Below are positions 37,442 to 51,263 of a stretch of DNA of 64,000 nucleotides, in pieces. Each line of letters begins with the position of its first letter. Within the stretch, counting starts at the first letter, position 1. Origin of the DNA: Limanda limanda (Eukaryota; Chordata; Actinopteri; Pleuronectiformes; Pleuronectidae); NCBI RefSeq assembly GCF_963576545.1, contig NC_083655.1, positions 22,366,204 through 22,430,203 on the forward strand, read 5' to 3'. The notes under the pieces are model-generated. The model did not search any database. It was not told the origin of the DNA and saw nothing but the letters and a program-made list of their open reading frames with translations. The position numbers and the translations under genes were made by a program.

Positions 37442-38006
37442 ATGTCACTAAACAGCTGGAAACGGGGAGATAAGCCTTTTTTGGAAGCATTGATTAAGAT
37501 TTCTGACTTTTTCATCACATGTCAGCCCAAGTGTCAGAAAAGCGCTGGAAACAGGGAGATCTGCCTTTTTTTGGAAGAAAAGGTTATATTCTTGAATTTT
37601 TCATCACACATCATCCCAAATGTCACTAAACAGCTGGAAACGGGGAGATAAGCCTTTTTTGGAAGCATTGATTAAGATTTCTGACTTTTTCATCACATGT
37701 CAGCCCAAGTGTCAGAAAAGCGCTGGAAACAGGGAGATAAGCCTTTTTTGGAAGAAATGGTTAAATTCTTGAATTTTTCATCACACATCATCCCAAATGT
37801 CACTAAACAGCTGGAAACGGGGAGATATGCCTTTTTTGGAAGCATTGATTAAGATTTCTGACTTTTTCATCACATGTCAGCCCAAGTGTCAGAAAAGCGC
37901 TGGAAACAGGGAGATCTGCCTTTTTTTGGAAGAAAAGGTTAAATTCTTGATTTTTTCATCACACATCATGCCAAATGTCACTAAACAGCTGGAAACGGGG
38001 AGATAA
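37442..38006 (+). repeat. Block repeated at 39,214 and 44,354 (1,772 and 5,140 bp)
   Basis: A1B1, A1B2 and then an A1 monomer with gattttttcatc and catgcc are repeated 1,772 bp downstream (10 monomers) and again in the second 5,140-bp copy. This first copy has gatatgcc in the third monomer, where the others have gataagcc. The gattttttcatc/catgcc pair is also present near 26,280. Confidence 0.78.
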
Positions 38007-38180
38007 GCCTTTTTTGGAAGCATTGATTAAGATTTCTGACTTTTTCATCACATGTCAGCCCAAGTGTCAGAAAAGCGCTGGAAACAGGGAGATAAGCCTT
38101 TTTTGGAAGAAATGGTTAAATTCTTGAATTTTTCATCACACATCATCCCAAATGTCACTAAACAGCTGGAAACGGGGAGA

Positions 38181-41100
38181 TAAGCCTTTTTTGGAAGCAA
38201 TGGTTAACATTTTGACTTTTTCATCACATATCAGCTCCAGTGTCAGAAAAGCGCTGGAAACAGGGAGATCTGCCTTTTTTTGGAAGAAAAGGTTAAATTC
38301 TTGAATTTTTCATCTCACATCATCCCAAATGTCACTAAACAGCTGGAAACGGGGAGATAAGCCTTTTTTGGAAGCATTGAGTAAGATTTCTGACTTTTTC
38401 ATCACATGTCAGCCCAAGTGTCAGAAAAGCGCTGGAAACAGGGAGATAAGCCTTTTTTGGAAGAAATGGTTAAATTCTTGAATTTTTCATCACACATCAT
38501 CCCAAATGTCACTAAACAGCTGGAAACGGGGAGATAAGCCTTTTTTGGAAGCATTGATTAAGATTTCTGACTTTTTCATCACATGTCAGCCCAAGTGTCA
38601 GAAAAGCGCTGGAAACAGGGAGATAAGCCTTTTTTGGAAGAAATGGTTAAATTCTTGAATTTTTTATCACACATCATCCCAAATGTCACTAAACAGCTGG
38701 AAACGGGGAGATAAGCCTTTTTTGGAAGCATTGATTAAGATTTCTGACTTTTTCATCACATGTCAGCCCAAGTGTCAGAAAAGCGCTGGAAACAGGGAGA
38801 TAAGCCTTTTTTGGAAGAAATGGTTAAATTCTTGAATTTTTCATCACACATCATCCCAAATGTCACTAAACAGCTGGAAACGGGGAGATAAGCCTTTTTT
38901 GGAAGCATTGATTAAGATTTCTGACTTTTTCATCACATGTCAGCCCAAGTGTCAGAAAAACGCTGGAAACAGGGAGACAAGCCTTTTTTGGAAGAAATGG
39001 TTAAATTCTTGAATTTTTCATCACACATCATCCCAAATGTCACTAAACAGCTGGAAACGGGGAGATAAGCCTTTTTTGGAAGCAATGGTTAACATTTTGA
39101 CTTTTTCATCACATATCAGCTCCAGTGTCAGAAAAGCGCTGGAAACAGGGAGATCTGCCTTTTTTTGGAAGAAAAGGTTAAATTCTTGAATTTTTCATCA
39201 CACATCATCCCAAATGTCACTAAACAGCTGGAAACGGGGAGATAAGCCTTTTTTGGAAGCATTGATTAAGATTTCTGACTTTTTCATCACATGTCAGCCC
39301 AAGTGTCAGAAAAGCGCTGGAAACAGGGAGATCTGCCTTTTTTTGGAAGAAAAGGTTATATTCTTGAATTTTTCATCACACATCATCCCAAATGTCACTA
39401 AACAGCTGGAAACGGGGAGATAAGCCTTTTTTGGAAGCATTGATTAAGATTTCTGACTTTTTCATCACATGTCAGCCCAAGTGTCAGAAAAGCGCTGGAA
39501 ACAGGGAGATAAGCCTTTTTTGGAAGAAATGGTTAAATTCTTGAATTTTTCATCACACATCATCCCAAATGTCACTAAACAGCTGGAAACGGGGAGATAA
39601 GCCTTTTTTGGAAGCATTGATTAAGATTTCTGACTTTTTCATCACATGTCAGCCCAAGTGTCAGAAAAGCGCTGGAAACAGGGAGATCTGCCTTTTTTTG
39701 GAAGAAAAGGTTAAATTCTTGATTTTTTCATCACACATCATGCCAAATGTCACTAAACAGCTGGAAACGGGGAGATAAGCCTTTTTTGGAAGCATTGATT
39801 AAGATTTCTGACTTTTTCATCACATGTCAGCCCAAGTGTCAGAAAAGCGCTGGAAACAGGGAGATAAGCCTTTTTTGGAAGAAAATGTTAATTTCTTGAA
39901 TTTTTCATCACACATCATCCCAAATGTCACTAAACAGCTGGAAACGGGGAGATAAGCCTTTTTTGGAAGCATTGATTAAGATTTCTGACTTTTTCATCAC
40001 ATGTCAGCCCAAGTGTCAGAAAAGCGCTGGAAACAGGGAGATAAGCCTTTTTTGGAAGAAATGGTTAAATTCTTGAATTTTTCATCACACATCATCCCAA
40101 ATGTCACTAAACAGCTGGAAACGGGGAGATAAGCCTTTTTTGGAAGCAATGGTTAACATTTTGACTTTTTCATCACATATCAGCTCCAGTGTCAGAAAAG
40201 CGCTGGAAACAGGGAGATCTGCCTTTTTTTGGAAGAAAAGGTTAAATTCTTGAATTTTTCATCTCACATCATCCCAAATGTCACTAAACAGCTGGAAACG
40301 GGGAGATAAGCCTTTTTTGGAAGCATTGAGTAAGATTTCTGACTTTTTCATCACATGTCAGCCCAAGTGTCAGAAAAGCGCTGGAAACAGGGAGATAAGC
40401 CTTTTTTGGAAGAAATGGTTAAATTCTTGAATTTTTCATCACACATCATCCCAAATGTCACTAAACAGCTGGAAACGGGGAGATAAGCCTTTTTTGGAAG
40501 CATTGATTAAGATTTCTGACTTTTTCATCACATGTCAGCCCAAGTGTCAGAAAAGCGCTGGAAACAGGGAGATAAGCCTTTTTTGGAAGAAATGGTTAAA
40601 TTCTTGAATTTTTCATCACACATCATCCCAAATGTCACTAAACAGCTGGAAACGGGGAGATAAGCCTTTTTTGGAAGCATTGATTAAGATTTCTGACTTT
40701 TTCATCACATGTCAGCCCAAGTGTCAGAAAAGCGCTGGAAACAGGGAGATCTGCCTTTTTTTGGAAGAAAAGGTTATATTCTTGAATTTTTCATCACACA
40801 TCATCCCAAATGTCACTAAACAGCTGGAAACGGGGAGATAAGCCTTTTTTGGAAGCAATGGTTAACATTTTGACTTTTTCATCACATATCAGCTCCAGTG
40901 TCAGAAAAGCGCTGGAAACAGGGAGATCTGCCTTTTTTTGGAAGAAAAGGTTATATTCTTGAATTTTTCATCACACATCATCCCAAATGTCACTAAACAG
41001 CTGGAAACGGGGAGATAAGCCTTTTTTGGAAGCAATGGTTAACATTTTGACTTTTTCATCACATATCAGCTCCAGTGTCAGAAAAGCGCTGGAAACAGGT

Positions 41101-43320
41101 AGATCTGCCTTTTTTTTTGAAGAAAAGGTTAAATTCTTGAATTTTTCATCACACATCATCCCAAATGTCACTAAACAGCTGGAAACGGGGAGATAAGCCT
41201 TTTTTGGAAGCATTGATTAAGATTTCTGACTTTTTCATCACATGTCAGCCCAAGTGTCAGAAAAGCGCTGGAAACAGGGAGATAAGCCTTTTTTGGAAGA
41301 AATGGTTAAATTCTTGAATTTTTCATCACACATCATCCCAAATGTCACTAAACAGCTGGAAACGGGGAGATAAGCCTTTTTTGGAAGCAATGGTTAACAT
41401 TTTGACTTTTTCATCACATATCAGCTCCAGTGTCAGAAAAGCGCTGGAAACAGGGAGATCTGCCTTTTTTTGGAAGAAAAGGTTAAATTCTTGAATTTTT
41501 CATCTCACATCATCCCGAATGTCACTAAACAGCTGGAAACGGGGAGATAAGCCTTTTTTGGAAGCATTGATTAAGATTTCTGACTTTTTCATCACATGTC
41601 AGCCCAAGTGTCAGAAAAGCGCTGGAAACAGGGAGATAAGCCTTTTTTGGAAGAAATGGTTAAATTCTTGAATTTTTCATCACACATCATCCCAAATGTC
41701 ACTAAACAGCTGGAAACGGGGAGATATGCCTTTTTTGGAAGCATTGATTAAGATTTCTGACTTTTTCATCACATGTCAGCCCAAGTGTCAGAAAAGCGCT
41801 GGAAACAGGGAGATCTGCCTTTTTTTGGAAGAAAAGGTTATATTCTTGAATTTTTCATCACACATCATCCCAAATGTCACTAAACAGCTGGAAACGGGGA
41901 GATAAGCCTTTTTTGGAAGCATTGATTAAGATTTCTGACTTTTTCATCACATGTCAGCCCAAGTGTCAGAAAAGCGCTGGAAACAGGGAGATAAGCCTTT
42001 TTTGGAAGAAATGGTTAAATTCTTGAATTTTTCATCACACATCATCCCAAATGTCACTAAACAGCTGGAAACGGGGAGATAAGCCTTTTTTGGAAGCATT
42101 GATTAAGATTTCTGACTTTTTCATCACATGTCAGCCCAAGTGTCAGAAAAGCGCTGGAAACAGGGAGATCTGCCTTTTTTTGGAAGAAAAGGTTATATTC
42201 TTGAGTTTTTCATCACACATCATCCCAAATGTCACTAAACAGCTGGAAACTGGGAGATAAGCCTTTTTTGGAAGCAATGGTTAACATTTTGACTTTTTCA
42301 TCACATATCAGCTCCAGTGTCAGAAAAGCGCTGGAAACAGGGAGATCTGCCTTTTTTTGGAAGAAAAGGTTAAATTCTTGAATTTTTCATCACACATCAT
42401 CCCAAATGTCACTAAACAGCTGGAAACGGGGAGATAAGCCTTTTTTGGAAGCATTGATTAAGATTTCTGACTTTTTCATCACATGTCAGCCCAAGTGTCA
42501 GAAAAGCGCTGGAAACAGGGAGATAAGCCTTTTTTGGAGGAAATGGTTAAATTCTTGAATTTTTCATCACACATCATCCCAAATGTCACTAAACAGCTGG
42601 AAACGGGGAGATAAGCCTTTTTTGGAAGCATTGATTAAGATTTCTGACTTTTTCATCACATGTCAGCCCAAGTGTCAGAAAAGCGCTGGAAACAGGGAGA
42701 TCTGCCTTTTTTTGGAAGAAAAGGTTATATTCTTGAATTTTTCATCACACATCATCCCAAATGTCACTAAACAGCTGGAAACGGGGAGATAAGCCTTTTT
42801 TGGAAGCAATGGGTAACATTTTGACTTTTTCATCACATATCAGCTCCAGTGTCAGAAAAGCGCTGGAAATAGGTATATCTGCCTTTTTTTGGAAGAAAAG
42901 GTTAAATTCTTGAATTTTTCATCACACATCATCCCAAATGTCACTAAACAGCTGGAAACGGGGAGATAAGCCTTTTTTGGAAGCATTGATTAAGATTTCT
43001 GACTTTTTCATCACATGTCAGCCCAAGTGTCAGAAAAGCGCTGGAAACAGGGAGATAAGCCTTTTTTGGAAGAAATGGTTAAATTCTTGAATTTTTCATC
43101 ACACATCATCCCAAATGTCACTAAACAGCTGGAAACGGGGAGATAAGCCTTTTTTGGAAGCATTGATTAAGATTTCTGACTTTTTCATCACATGTCAGCC
43201 CAAGTGTCAGAAAAGCGCTGGAAACAGGGAGATAAGCCTTTTTTGGAAGAAATGGTTAAATTCTTGAATTTTTCATCACACATCATCCCAAATGTCACTA
43301 AACAGCTGGAAACGGGGAGA
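38181..43320 (+). repeat. 5,140-bp higher-order repeat, copy 1 (29 monomers)
   Basis: Twenty-nine monomers repeated once in tandem. Markers checked at a constant 5,140-bp offset are catctcac with gagtaag (38,310-38,400), gaattttttatcac (38,650), aaaaacgctgg with gacaagcc (38,956), gattttttcatc with catgcc (39,720), gaaaatgttaatttc (39,888), ggtagatc with T9 (41,100), catcccgaatg (41,515), gatatgcc (41,725), ttgagttttt (42,201), ggaggaaatgg (42,537) and gggtaac with ggaaataggtatatc (42,811-42,880). No difference was seen at these sites. The left boundary is uncertain between about 37,970 and 38,181. Confidence 0.9.
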
Positions 43321-46300
43321 TAAGCCTTTTTTGGAAGCAATGGTTAACATTTTGACTTTTTCATCACATATCAGCTCCAGTGTCAGAAAAGCGCTGGAAA
43401 CAGGGAGATCTGCCTTTTTTTGGAAGAAAAGGTTAAATTCTTGAATTTTTCATCTCACATCATCCCAAATGTCACTAAACAGCTGGAAACGGGGAGATAA
43501 GCCTTTTTTGGAAGCATTGAGTAAGATTTCTGACTTTTTCATCACATGTCAGCCCAAGTGTCAGAAAAGCGCTGGAAACAGGGAGATAAGCCTTTTTTGG
43601 AAGAAATGGTTAAATTCTTGAATTTTTCATCACACATCATCCCAAATGTCACTAAACAGCTGGAAACGGGGAGATAAGCCTTTTTTGGAAGCATTGATTA
43701 AGATTTCTGACTTTTTCATCACATGTCAGCCCAAGTGTCAGAAAAGCGCTGGAAACAGGGAGATAAGCCTTTTTTGGAAGAAATGGTTAAATTCTTGAAT
43801 TTTTTATCACACATCATCCCAAATGTCACTAAACAGCTGGAAACGGGGAGATAAGCCTTTTTTGGAAGCATTGATTAAGATTTCTGACTTTTTCATCACA
43901 TGTCAGCCCAAGTGTCAGAAAAGCGCTGGAAACAGGGAGATAAGCCTTTTTTGGAAGAAATGGTTAAATTCTTGAATTTTTCATCACACATCATCCCAAA
44001 TGTCACTAAACAGCTGGAAACGGGGAGATAAGCCTTTTTTGGAAGCATTGATTAAGATTTCTGACTTTTTCATCACATGTCAGCCCAAGTGTCAGAAAAA
44101 CGCTGGAAACAGGGAGACAAGCCTTTTTTGGAAGAAATGGTTAAATTCTTGAATTTTTCATCACACATCATCCCAAATGTCACTAAACAGCTGGAAACGG
44201 GGAGATAAGCCTTTTTTGGAAGCAATGGTTAACATTTTGACTTTTTCATCACATATCAGCTCCAGTGTCAGAAAAGCGCTGGAAACAGGGAGATCTGCCT
44301 TTTTTTGGAAGAAAAGGTTAAATTCTTGAATTTTTCATCACACATCATCCCAAATGTCACTAAACAGCTGGAAACGGGGAGATAAGCCTTTTTTGGAAGC
44401 ATTGATTAAGATTTCTGACTTTTTCATCACATGTCAGCCCAAGTGTCAGAAAAGCGCTGGAAACAGGGAGATCTGCCTTTTTTTGGAAGAAAAGGTTATA
44501 TTCTTGAATTTTTCATCACACATCATCCCAAATGTCACTAAACAGCTGGAAACGGGGAGATAAGCCTTTTTTGGAAGCATTGATTAAGATTTCTGACTTT
44601 TTCATCACATGTCAGCCCAAGTGTCAGAAAAGCGCTGGAAACAGGGAGATAAGCCTTTTTTGGAAGAAATGGTTAAATTCTTGAATTTTTCATCACACAT
44701 CATCCCAAATGTCACTAAACAGCTGGAAACGGGGAGATAAGCCTTTTTTGGAAGCATTGATTAAGATTTCTGACTTTTTCATCACATGTCAGCCCAAGTG
44801 TCAGAAAAGCGCTGGAAACAGGGAGATCTGCCTTTTTTTGGAAGAAAAGGTTAAATTCTTGATTTTTTCATCACACATCATGCCAAATGTCACTAAACAG
44901 CTGGAAACGGGGAGATAAGCCTTTTTTGGAAGCATTGATTAAGATTTCTGACTTTTTCATCACATGTCAGCCCAAGTGTCAGAAAAGCGCTGGAAACAGG
45001 GAGATAAGCCTTTTTTGGAAGAAAATGTTAATTTCTTGAATTTTTCATCACACATCATCCCAAATGTCACTAAACAGCTGGAAACGGGGAGATAAGCCTT
45101 TTTTGGAAGCATTGATTAAGATTTCTGACTTTTTCATCACATGTCAGCCCAAGTGTCAGAAAAGCGCTGGAAACAGGGAGATAAGCCTTTTTTGGAAGAA
45201 ATGGTTAAATTCTTGAATTTTTCATCACACATCATCCCAAATGTCACTAAACAGCTGGAAACGGGGAGATAAGCCTTTTTTGGAAGCAATGGTTAACATT
45301 TTGACTTTTTCATCACATATCAGCTCCAGTGTCAGAAAAGCGCTGGAAACAGGGAGATCTGCCTTTTTTTGGAAGAAAAGGTTAAATTCTTGAATTTTTC
45401 ATCTCACATCATCCCAAATGTCACTAAACAGCTGGAAACGGGGAGATAAGCCTTTTTTGGAAGCATTGAGTAAGATTTCTGACTTTTTCATCACATGTCA
45501 GCCCAAGTGTCAGAAAAGCGCTGGAAACAGGGAGATAAGCCTTTTTTGGAAGAAATGGTTAAATTCTTGAATTTTTCATCACACATCATCCCAAATGTCA
45601 CTAAACAGCTGGAAACGGGGAGATAAGCCTTTTTTGGAAGCATTGATTAAGATTTCTGACTTTTTCATCACATGTCAGCCCAAGTGTCAGAAAAGCGCTG
45701 GAAACAGGGAGATAAGCCTTTTTTGGAAGAAATGGTTAAATTCTTGAATTTTTCATCACACATCATCCCAAATGTCACTAAACAGCTGGAAACGGGGAGA
45801 TAAGCCTTTTTTGGAAGCATTGATTAAGATTTCTGACTTTTTCATCACATGTCAGCCCAAGTGTCAGAAAAGCGCTGGAAACAGGGAGATCTGCCTTTTT
45901 TTGGAAGAAAAGGTTATATTCTTGAATTTTTCATCACACATCATCCCAAATGTCACTAAACAGCTGGAAACGGGGAGATAAGCCTTTTTTGGAAGCAATG
46001 GTTAACATTTTGACTTTTTCATCACATATCAGCTCCAGTGTCAGAAAAGCGCTGGAAACAGGGAGATCTGCCTTTTTTTGGAAGAAAAGGTTATATTCTT
46101 GAATTTTTCATCACACATCATCCCAAATGTCACTAAACAGCTGGAAACGGGGAGATAAGCCTTTTTTGGAAGCAATGGTTAACATTTTGACTTTTTCATC
46201 ACATATCAGCTCCAGTGTCAGAAAAGCGCTGGAAACAGGTAGATCTGCCTTTTTTTTTGAAGAAAAGGTTAAATTCTTGAATTTTTCATCACACATCATC

Positions 46301-48460
46301 CCAAATGTCACTAAACAGCTGGAAACGGGGAGATAAGCCTTTTTTGGAAGCATTGATTAAGATTTCTGACTTTTTCATCACATGTCAGCCCAAGTGTCAG
46401 AAAAGCGCTGGAAACAGGGAGATAAGCCTTTTTTGGAAGAAATGGTTAAATTCTTGAATTTTTCATCACACATCATCCCAAATGTCACTAAACAGCTGGA
46501 AACGGGGAGATAAGCCTTTTTTGGAAGCAATGGTTAACATTTTGACTTTTTCATCACATATCAGCTCCAGTGTCAGAAAAGCGCTGGAAACAGGGAGATC
46601 TGCCTTTTTTTGGAAGAAAAGGTTAAATTCTTGAATTTTTCATCTCACATCATCCCGAATGTCACTAAACAGCTGGAAACGGGGAGATAAGCCTTTTTTG
46701 GAAGCATTGATTAAGATTTCTGACTTTTTCATCACATGTCAGCCCAAGTGTCAGAAAAGCGCTGGAAACAGGGAGATAAGCCTTTTTTGGAAGAAATGGT
46801 TAAATTCTTGAATTTTTCATCACACATCATCCCAAATGTCACTAAACAGCTGGAAACGGGGAGATATGCCTTTTTTGGAAGCATTGATTAAGATTTCTGA
46901 CTTTTTCATCACATGTCAGCCCAAGTGTCAGAAAAGCGCTGGAAACAGGGAGATCTGCCTTTTTTTGGAAGAAAAGGTTATATTCTTGAATTTTTCATCA
47001 CACATCATCCCAAATGTCACTAAACAGCTGGAAACGGGGAGATAAGCCTTTTTTGGAAGCATTGATTAAGATTTCTGACTTTTTCATCACATGTCAGCCC
47101 AAGTGTCAGAAAAGCGCTGGAAACAGGGAGATAAGCCTTTTTTGGAAGAAATGGTTAAATTCTTGAATTTTTCATCACACATCATCCCAAATGTCACTAA
47201 ACAGCTGGAAACGGGGAGATAAGCCTTTTTTGGAAGCATTGATTAAGATTTCTGACTTTTTCATCACATGTCAGCCCAAGTGTCAGAAAAGCGCTGGAAA
47301 CAGGGAGATCTGCCTTTTTTTGGAAGAAAAGGTTATATTCTTGAGTTTTTCATCACACATCATCCCAAATGTCACTAAACAGCTGGAAACTGGGAGATAA
47401 GCCTTTTTTGGAAGCAATGGTTAACATTTTGACTTTTTCATCACATATCAGCTCCAGTGTCAGAAAAGCGCTGGAAACAGGGAGATCTGCCTTTTTTTGG
47501 AAGAAAAGGTTAAATTCTTGAATTTTTCATCACACATCATCCCAAATGTCACTAAACAGCTGGAAACGGGGAGATAAGCCTTTTTTGGAAGCATTGATTA
47601 AGATTTCTGACTTTTTCATCACATGTCAGCCCAAGTGTCAGAAAAGCGCTGGAAACAGGGAGATAAGCCTTTTTTGGAGGAAATGGTTAAATTCTTGAAT
47701 TTTTCATCACACATCATCCCAAATGTCACTAAACAGCTGGAAACGGGGAGATAAGCCTTTTTTGGAAGCATTGATTAAGATTTCTGACTTTTTCATCACA
47801 TGTCAGCCCAAGTGTCAGAAAAGCGCTGGAAACAGGGAGATCTGCCTTTTTTTGGAAGAAAAGGTTATATTCTTGAATTTTTCATCACACATCATCCCAA
47901 ATGTCACTAAACAGCTGGAAACGGGGAGATAAGCCTTTTTTGGAAGCAATGGGTAACATTTTGACTTTTTCATCACATATCAGCTCCAGTGTCAGAAAAG
48001 CGCTGGAAATAGGTATATCTGCCTTTTTTTGGAAGAAAAGGTTAAATTCTTGAATTTTTCATCACACATCATCCCAAATGTCACTAAACAGCTGGAAACG
48101 GGGAGATAAGCCTTTTTTGGAAGCATTGATTAAGATTTCTGACTTTTTCATCACATGTCAGCCCAAGTGTCAGAAAAGCGCTGGAAACAGGGAGATAAGC
48201 CTTTTTTGGAAGAAATGGTTAAATTCTTGAATTTTTCATCACACATCATCCCAAATGTCACTAAACAGCTGGAAACGGGGAGATAAGCCTTTTTTGGAAG
48301 CATTGATTAAGATTTCTGACTTTTTCATCACATGTCAGCCCAAGTGTCAGAAAAGCGCTGGAAACAGGGAGATAAGCCTTTTTTGGAAGAAATGGTTAAA
48401 TTCTTGAATTTTTCATCACACATCATCCCAAATGTCACTAAACAGCTGGAAACGGGGAGA
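43321..48460 (+). repeat. 5,140-bp higher-order repeat, copy 2 (29 monomers)
   Basis: Tandem second copy with the same markers. Identity to copy 1 ends near 48,480, where this copy enters an A1 half while copy 1 entered an A2 half. The lack of private variants suggests a recent duplication, or an assembly-level duplication; coverage would tell. Confidence 0.9.
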
Positions 48461-48799
48461 TAAGCCTTTTTTGGAAGCATTGATTAAGATTTCTGACTTT
48501 TTCATCACATGTCAGCCCAAGTGTCAGAAAAGCGCTGGAAACAGGGAGATAAGCCTTTTTTGGAAGAAATGGTTAAATTCTTGAATTTTTCATCACACAT
48601 CATCCCAAATGTCACTAAACAGCTGGAAACGGGGAGATTATTCTTTTTTGGAAGCAATGGTTAACATTTTGACATTTTCATCACTTATCAGCTCCAGTGT
48701 CAGAAAAGCGCTGGAAACAGGGAGATCTGCCTTTTTTTGGAAGAAATGGTTAAATTCTTGAATTTTTTATCACACATCATCCCAAATGTCACTAAACAG

Positions 48800-50900
48800 C
48801 TGGAAACGGGGAGATAAGCCTTTTTTGGAAGCATTGATTAAGATTTCTGACTTTTTCATCACATGTCAGCCCAAGTGTCAGAAAAGCGCTGGAAACAGGG
48901 AGATAAGCCTTTTTTGGAAGAAATGGTTAAATTCTTGAATTTTTCATCACACATCATCCCAAATGTCACTAAACAGCTGGAAACGGGGAGATAAGCCTTT
49001 TTTGGAAGCATTGATTAAGATTTCTGACTTTTTCATCACTTGTCAGCCCAAGTGTCAGAAAAGCGCTGGAAACAGGGAGATCTGCCTTTTTTTGGAAGAA
49101 AAGGTTATATTCTTGAATTTTTCATCACACATCATCCCAAATGTCACTAAACAGCTGGAAACGGGGAGATAAGCCTTTTTTGGAAGCAATGGTTAACATT
49201 TTGACTTTTTCATCACATATCAGCTCCAGTGTCAGAAAAGCGCTGGAAACAGGGAGATCTGCCTTTTTTTGGAAGAAAAGGTTAAATTCTTGAATTTTTC
49301 ATCACACATCATCCCAAATGTCACTAAACAGCTGGAAACGGGGAGATAAGCCTTTTTTGGAAGCAATGGTTAACATTTTGACATTTTCATCACTTATCAG
49401 CTCCAGTGTCAGAAAAGCGTTGGAAACAGGGAGATCTGCCTTTTTTTGGAAGAAATGGTTAAATTCTTGAATTTTTTATCACACATCATCCCAAATGTCA
49501 CTAAACAGCTGGAAACGGGGAGATAAGCCTTTTTTGGAAGCATTGATTAAGATTTCTGACTTTTTCATCACATGTCAGCCCAAGTGTCAGAAAAGCGCTG
49601 GAAACAGGGAGATAAGCCTTTTTTGGAAGAAATGGTTAAATTCTTGAATTTTTCATCACACATCATCCCAAATGTCACTAAACAGCTGGAAACGGGGAGA
49701 TAAGCCTTTTTTGGAAGCATTGATTAAGATTTCTAACTTTTTCATCACATGTCAGCCCAAGTGTCAGAAAAGCGCTGGAAACAGGGAGATAAGCCTTTTT
49801 TGGAAGAAATGGTTAAATTCTTGAATTTTTCATCACACATCATCCCAAATGTCACAAACAGCTGGAAACGGGGAGATTATTCTTTTTTGGAAGCAATGGT
49901 TAACATTTTGACATTTTCATCACTTATCAGCTCCAGTGTCAGAAAAGCGCTGGAAACAGGGAGATCTGCCTTTTTTTGGAAGAAATGGTTAAATTCTTGA
50001 ATTTTTTATCACACATCATCCCAAATGTCACTAAACAGCTGGAAACGGGGAGATAAGCCTTTTTTGGAAGCATTGATTAAGATTTCTGACTTTTTCATCA
50101 CATGTCAGCCCAAGTGTCAGAAAAGCGCTGGAAACAGGGAGATAAGCCTTTTTTGGAAGAAAAGGTTAAATTCTTGAATTTTTCATCACACAACATCCCA
50201 AATGTCACTAAACAGCTGGAAACGGGGAGATAAGCCTTTTTTGGAAGCATTGATTAAGATTTCTGACTTTTTCATCACATGTCAGCCCAAGTGTCAGAAA
50301 AGCGCTGGAAACAGGGAGATCTGCCTTTTTTTGGAAGAAAAGGTTATATTCTTGAATTTTTCATCACACATCATCCCAAATGTCACTAAACAGCTGGAAA
50401 CGGGGAGATAAGCCTTTTTTGGAAGCAATGGTTAACATTTTGACATTTTCATCACTTATCAGCTCCAGTGTCAGAAAAGCGTTGGAAACAGGGAGATAAG
50501 CCTTTTTTGGAAGAAATGGTTAAATTCTTGAATTTTTCATCACACATCATCCCAAATTTCACTAAACAGCTGGAAACGGGGAGATAAGCCTTTTTTGGAA
50601 GCATTGATTAAGATTTCTGACTTTTTCATCACATGTCAGCCCAAGTGTCAGAAAAGCGCTGGAAACAGGGAGATAAGCCTTTTTTGGAAGAAATGGTTAA
50701 ATTCTTGAATTTTTCATCCCACATCATCCCAAATGTCACTAAACAGCTGGAAACGGGGAGATTATTCTTTTTTGGAAGCAATGGTTAACATTTTGACATT
50801 TTCATCACTTATCAGCTCCAGTGTCAGAAAAGCGCTGGAAACAGGGAGATAAGCCTTTTTTGGAAGAAATGGTTAAATTCTTGAATTTTTCATCACACAT
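48800..50900 (+). repeat. Block repeated at about 59,870 (11,07x bp apart)
   Basis: Markers cacttgtcag (49,039), gcgttggaaac, gattattc (49,874), cacaacatccc (50,190), a second gcgttggaaac, aaatttcac (50,556) and gattattc (50,759) recur in order 11,071-11,073 bp downstream. Private to this copy are ttctaactttt (49,732), gtcacaaacagc (49,852), a 1-bp loss, and catcccacatc (50,716). Confidence 0.83.
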
Positions 50901-51174
50901 CATCCCAAATGTCACTAAACAGCTGGAAACGGGGAGATAAGCCTTTTTTGGAAGCATTGATTAAGATTTCTGACTTTTTCATCACTTGTCAGCCCAAGTG
51001 TCAGAAAAGCGCTGGAAACAGGGAGATCTGCCTTTTTTTGGAAGAAAAGGTTATATTCTTGAATTTTTCATCACACATCATCCCAAATGTCACTAAACAG
51101 CTGGAAACGGGGAGATAAGCCTTTTTTGGAAGCAATGGTTAACATTTTGACTTTTTCATCACATATCAGCTCCA

Positions 51175-51263
51175 GTGTCAGAAAAGCGCTGGAAACAGGG
51201 AGATAAGCCTTTTTTGGAAGAAATGGTTAAGATTTCTGACTTTTTCATCACATGTCAGCCCAA
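51175..51263 (+). repeat. Recombinant B/A half-unit (second phase slip)
   Basis: The half begins as B2 (gtgtcagaaaagcgctgg, gataagcc, ggaagaaatgg) and switches at ttaa (51,227-51,230) to A1 (gatttctgac, catcacatgtcagccc). It is followed by another B half (51,264-51,351), so three half-units lie between 51,087 and 51,351. The monomer spacing 50,909 to 51,529 is 620 bp, or 3.5 units. The break is downstream of the one at 996, so the two events are independent. Confidence 0.9.
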
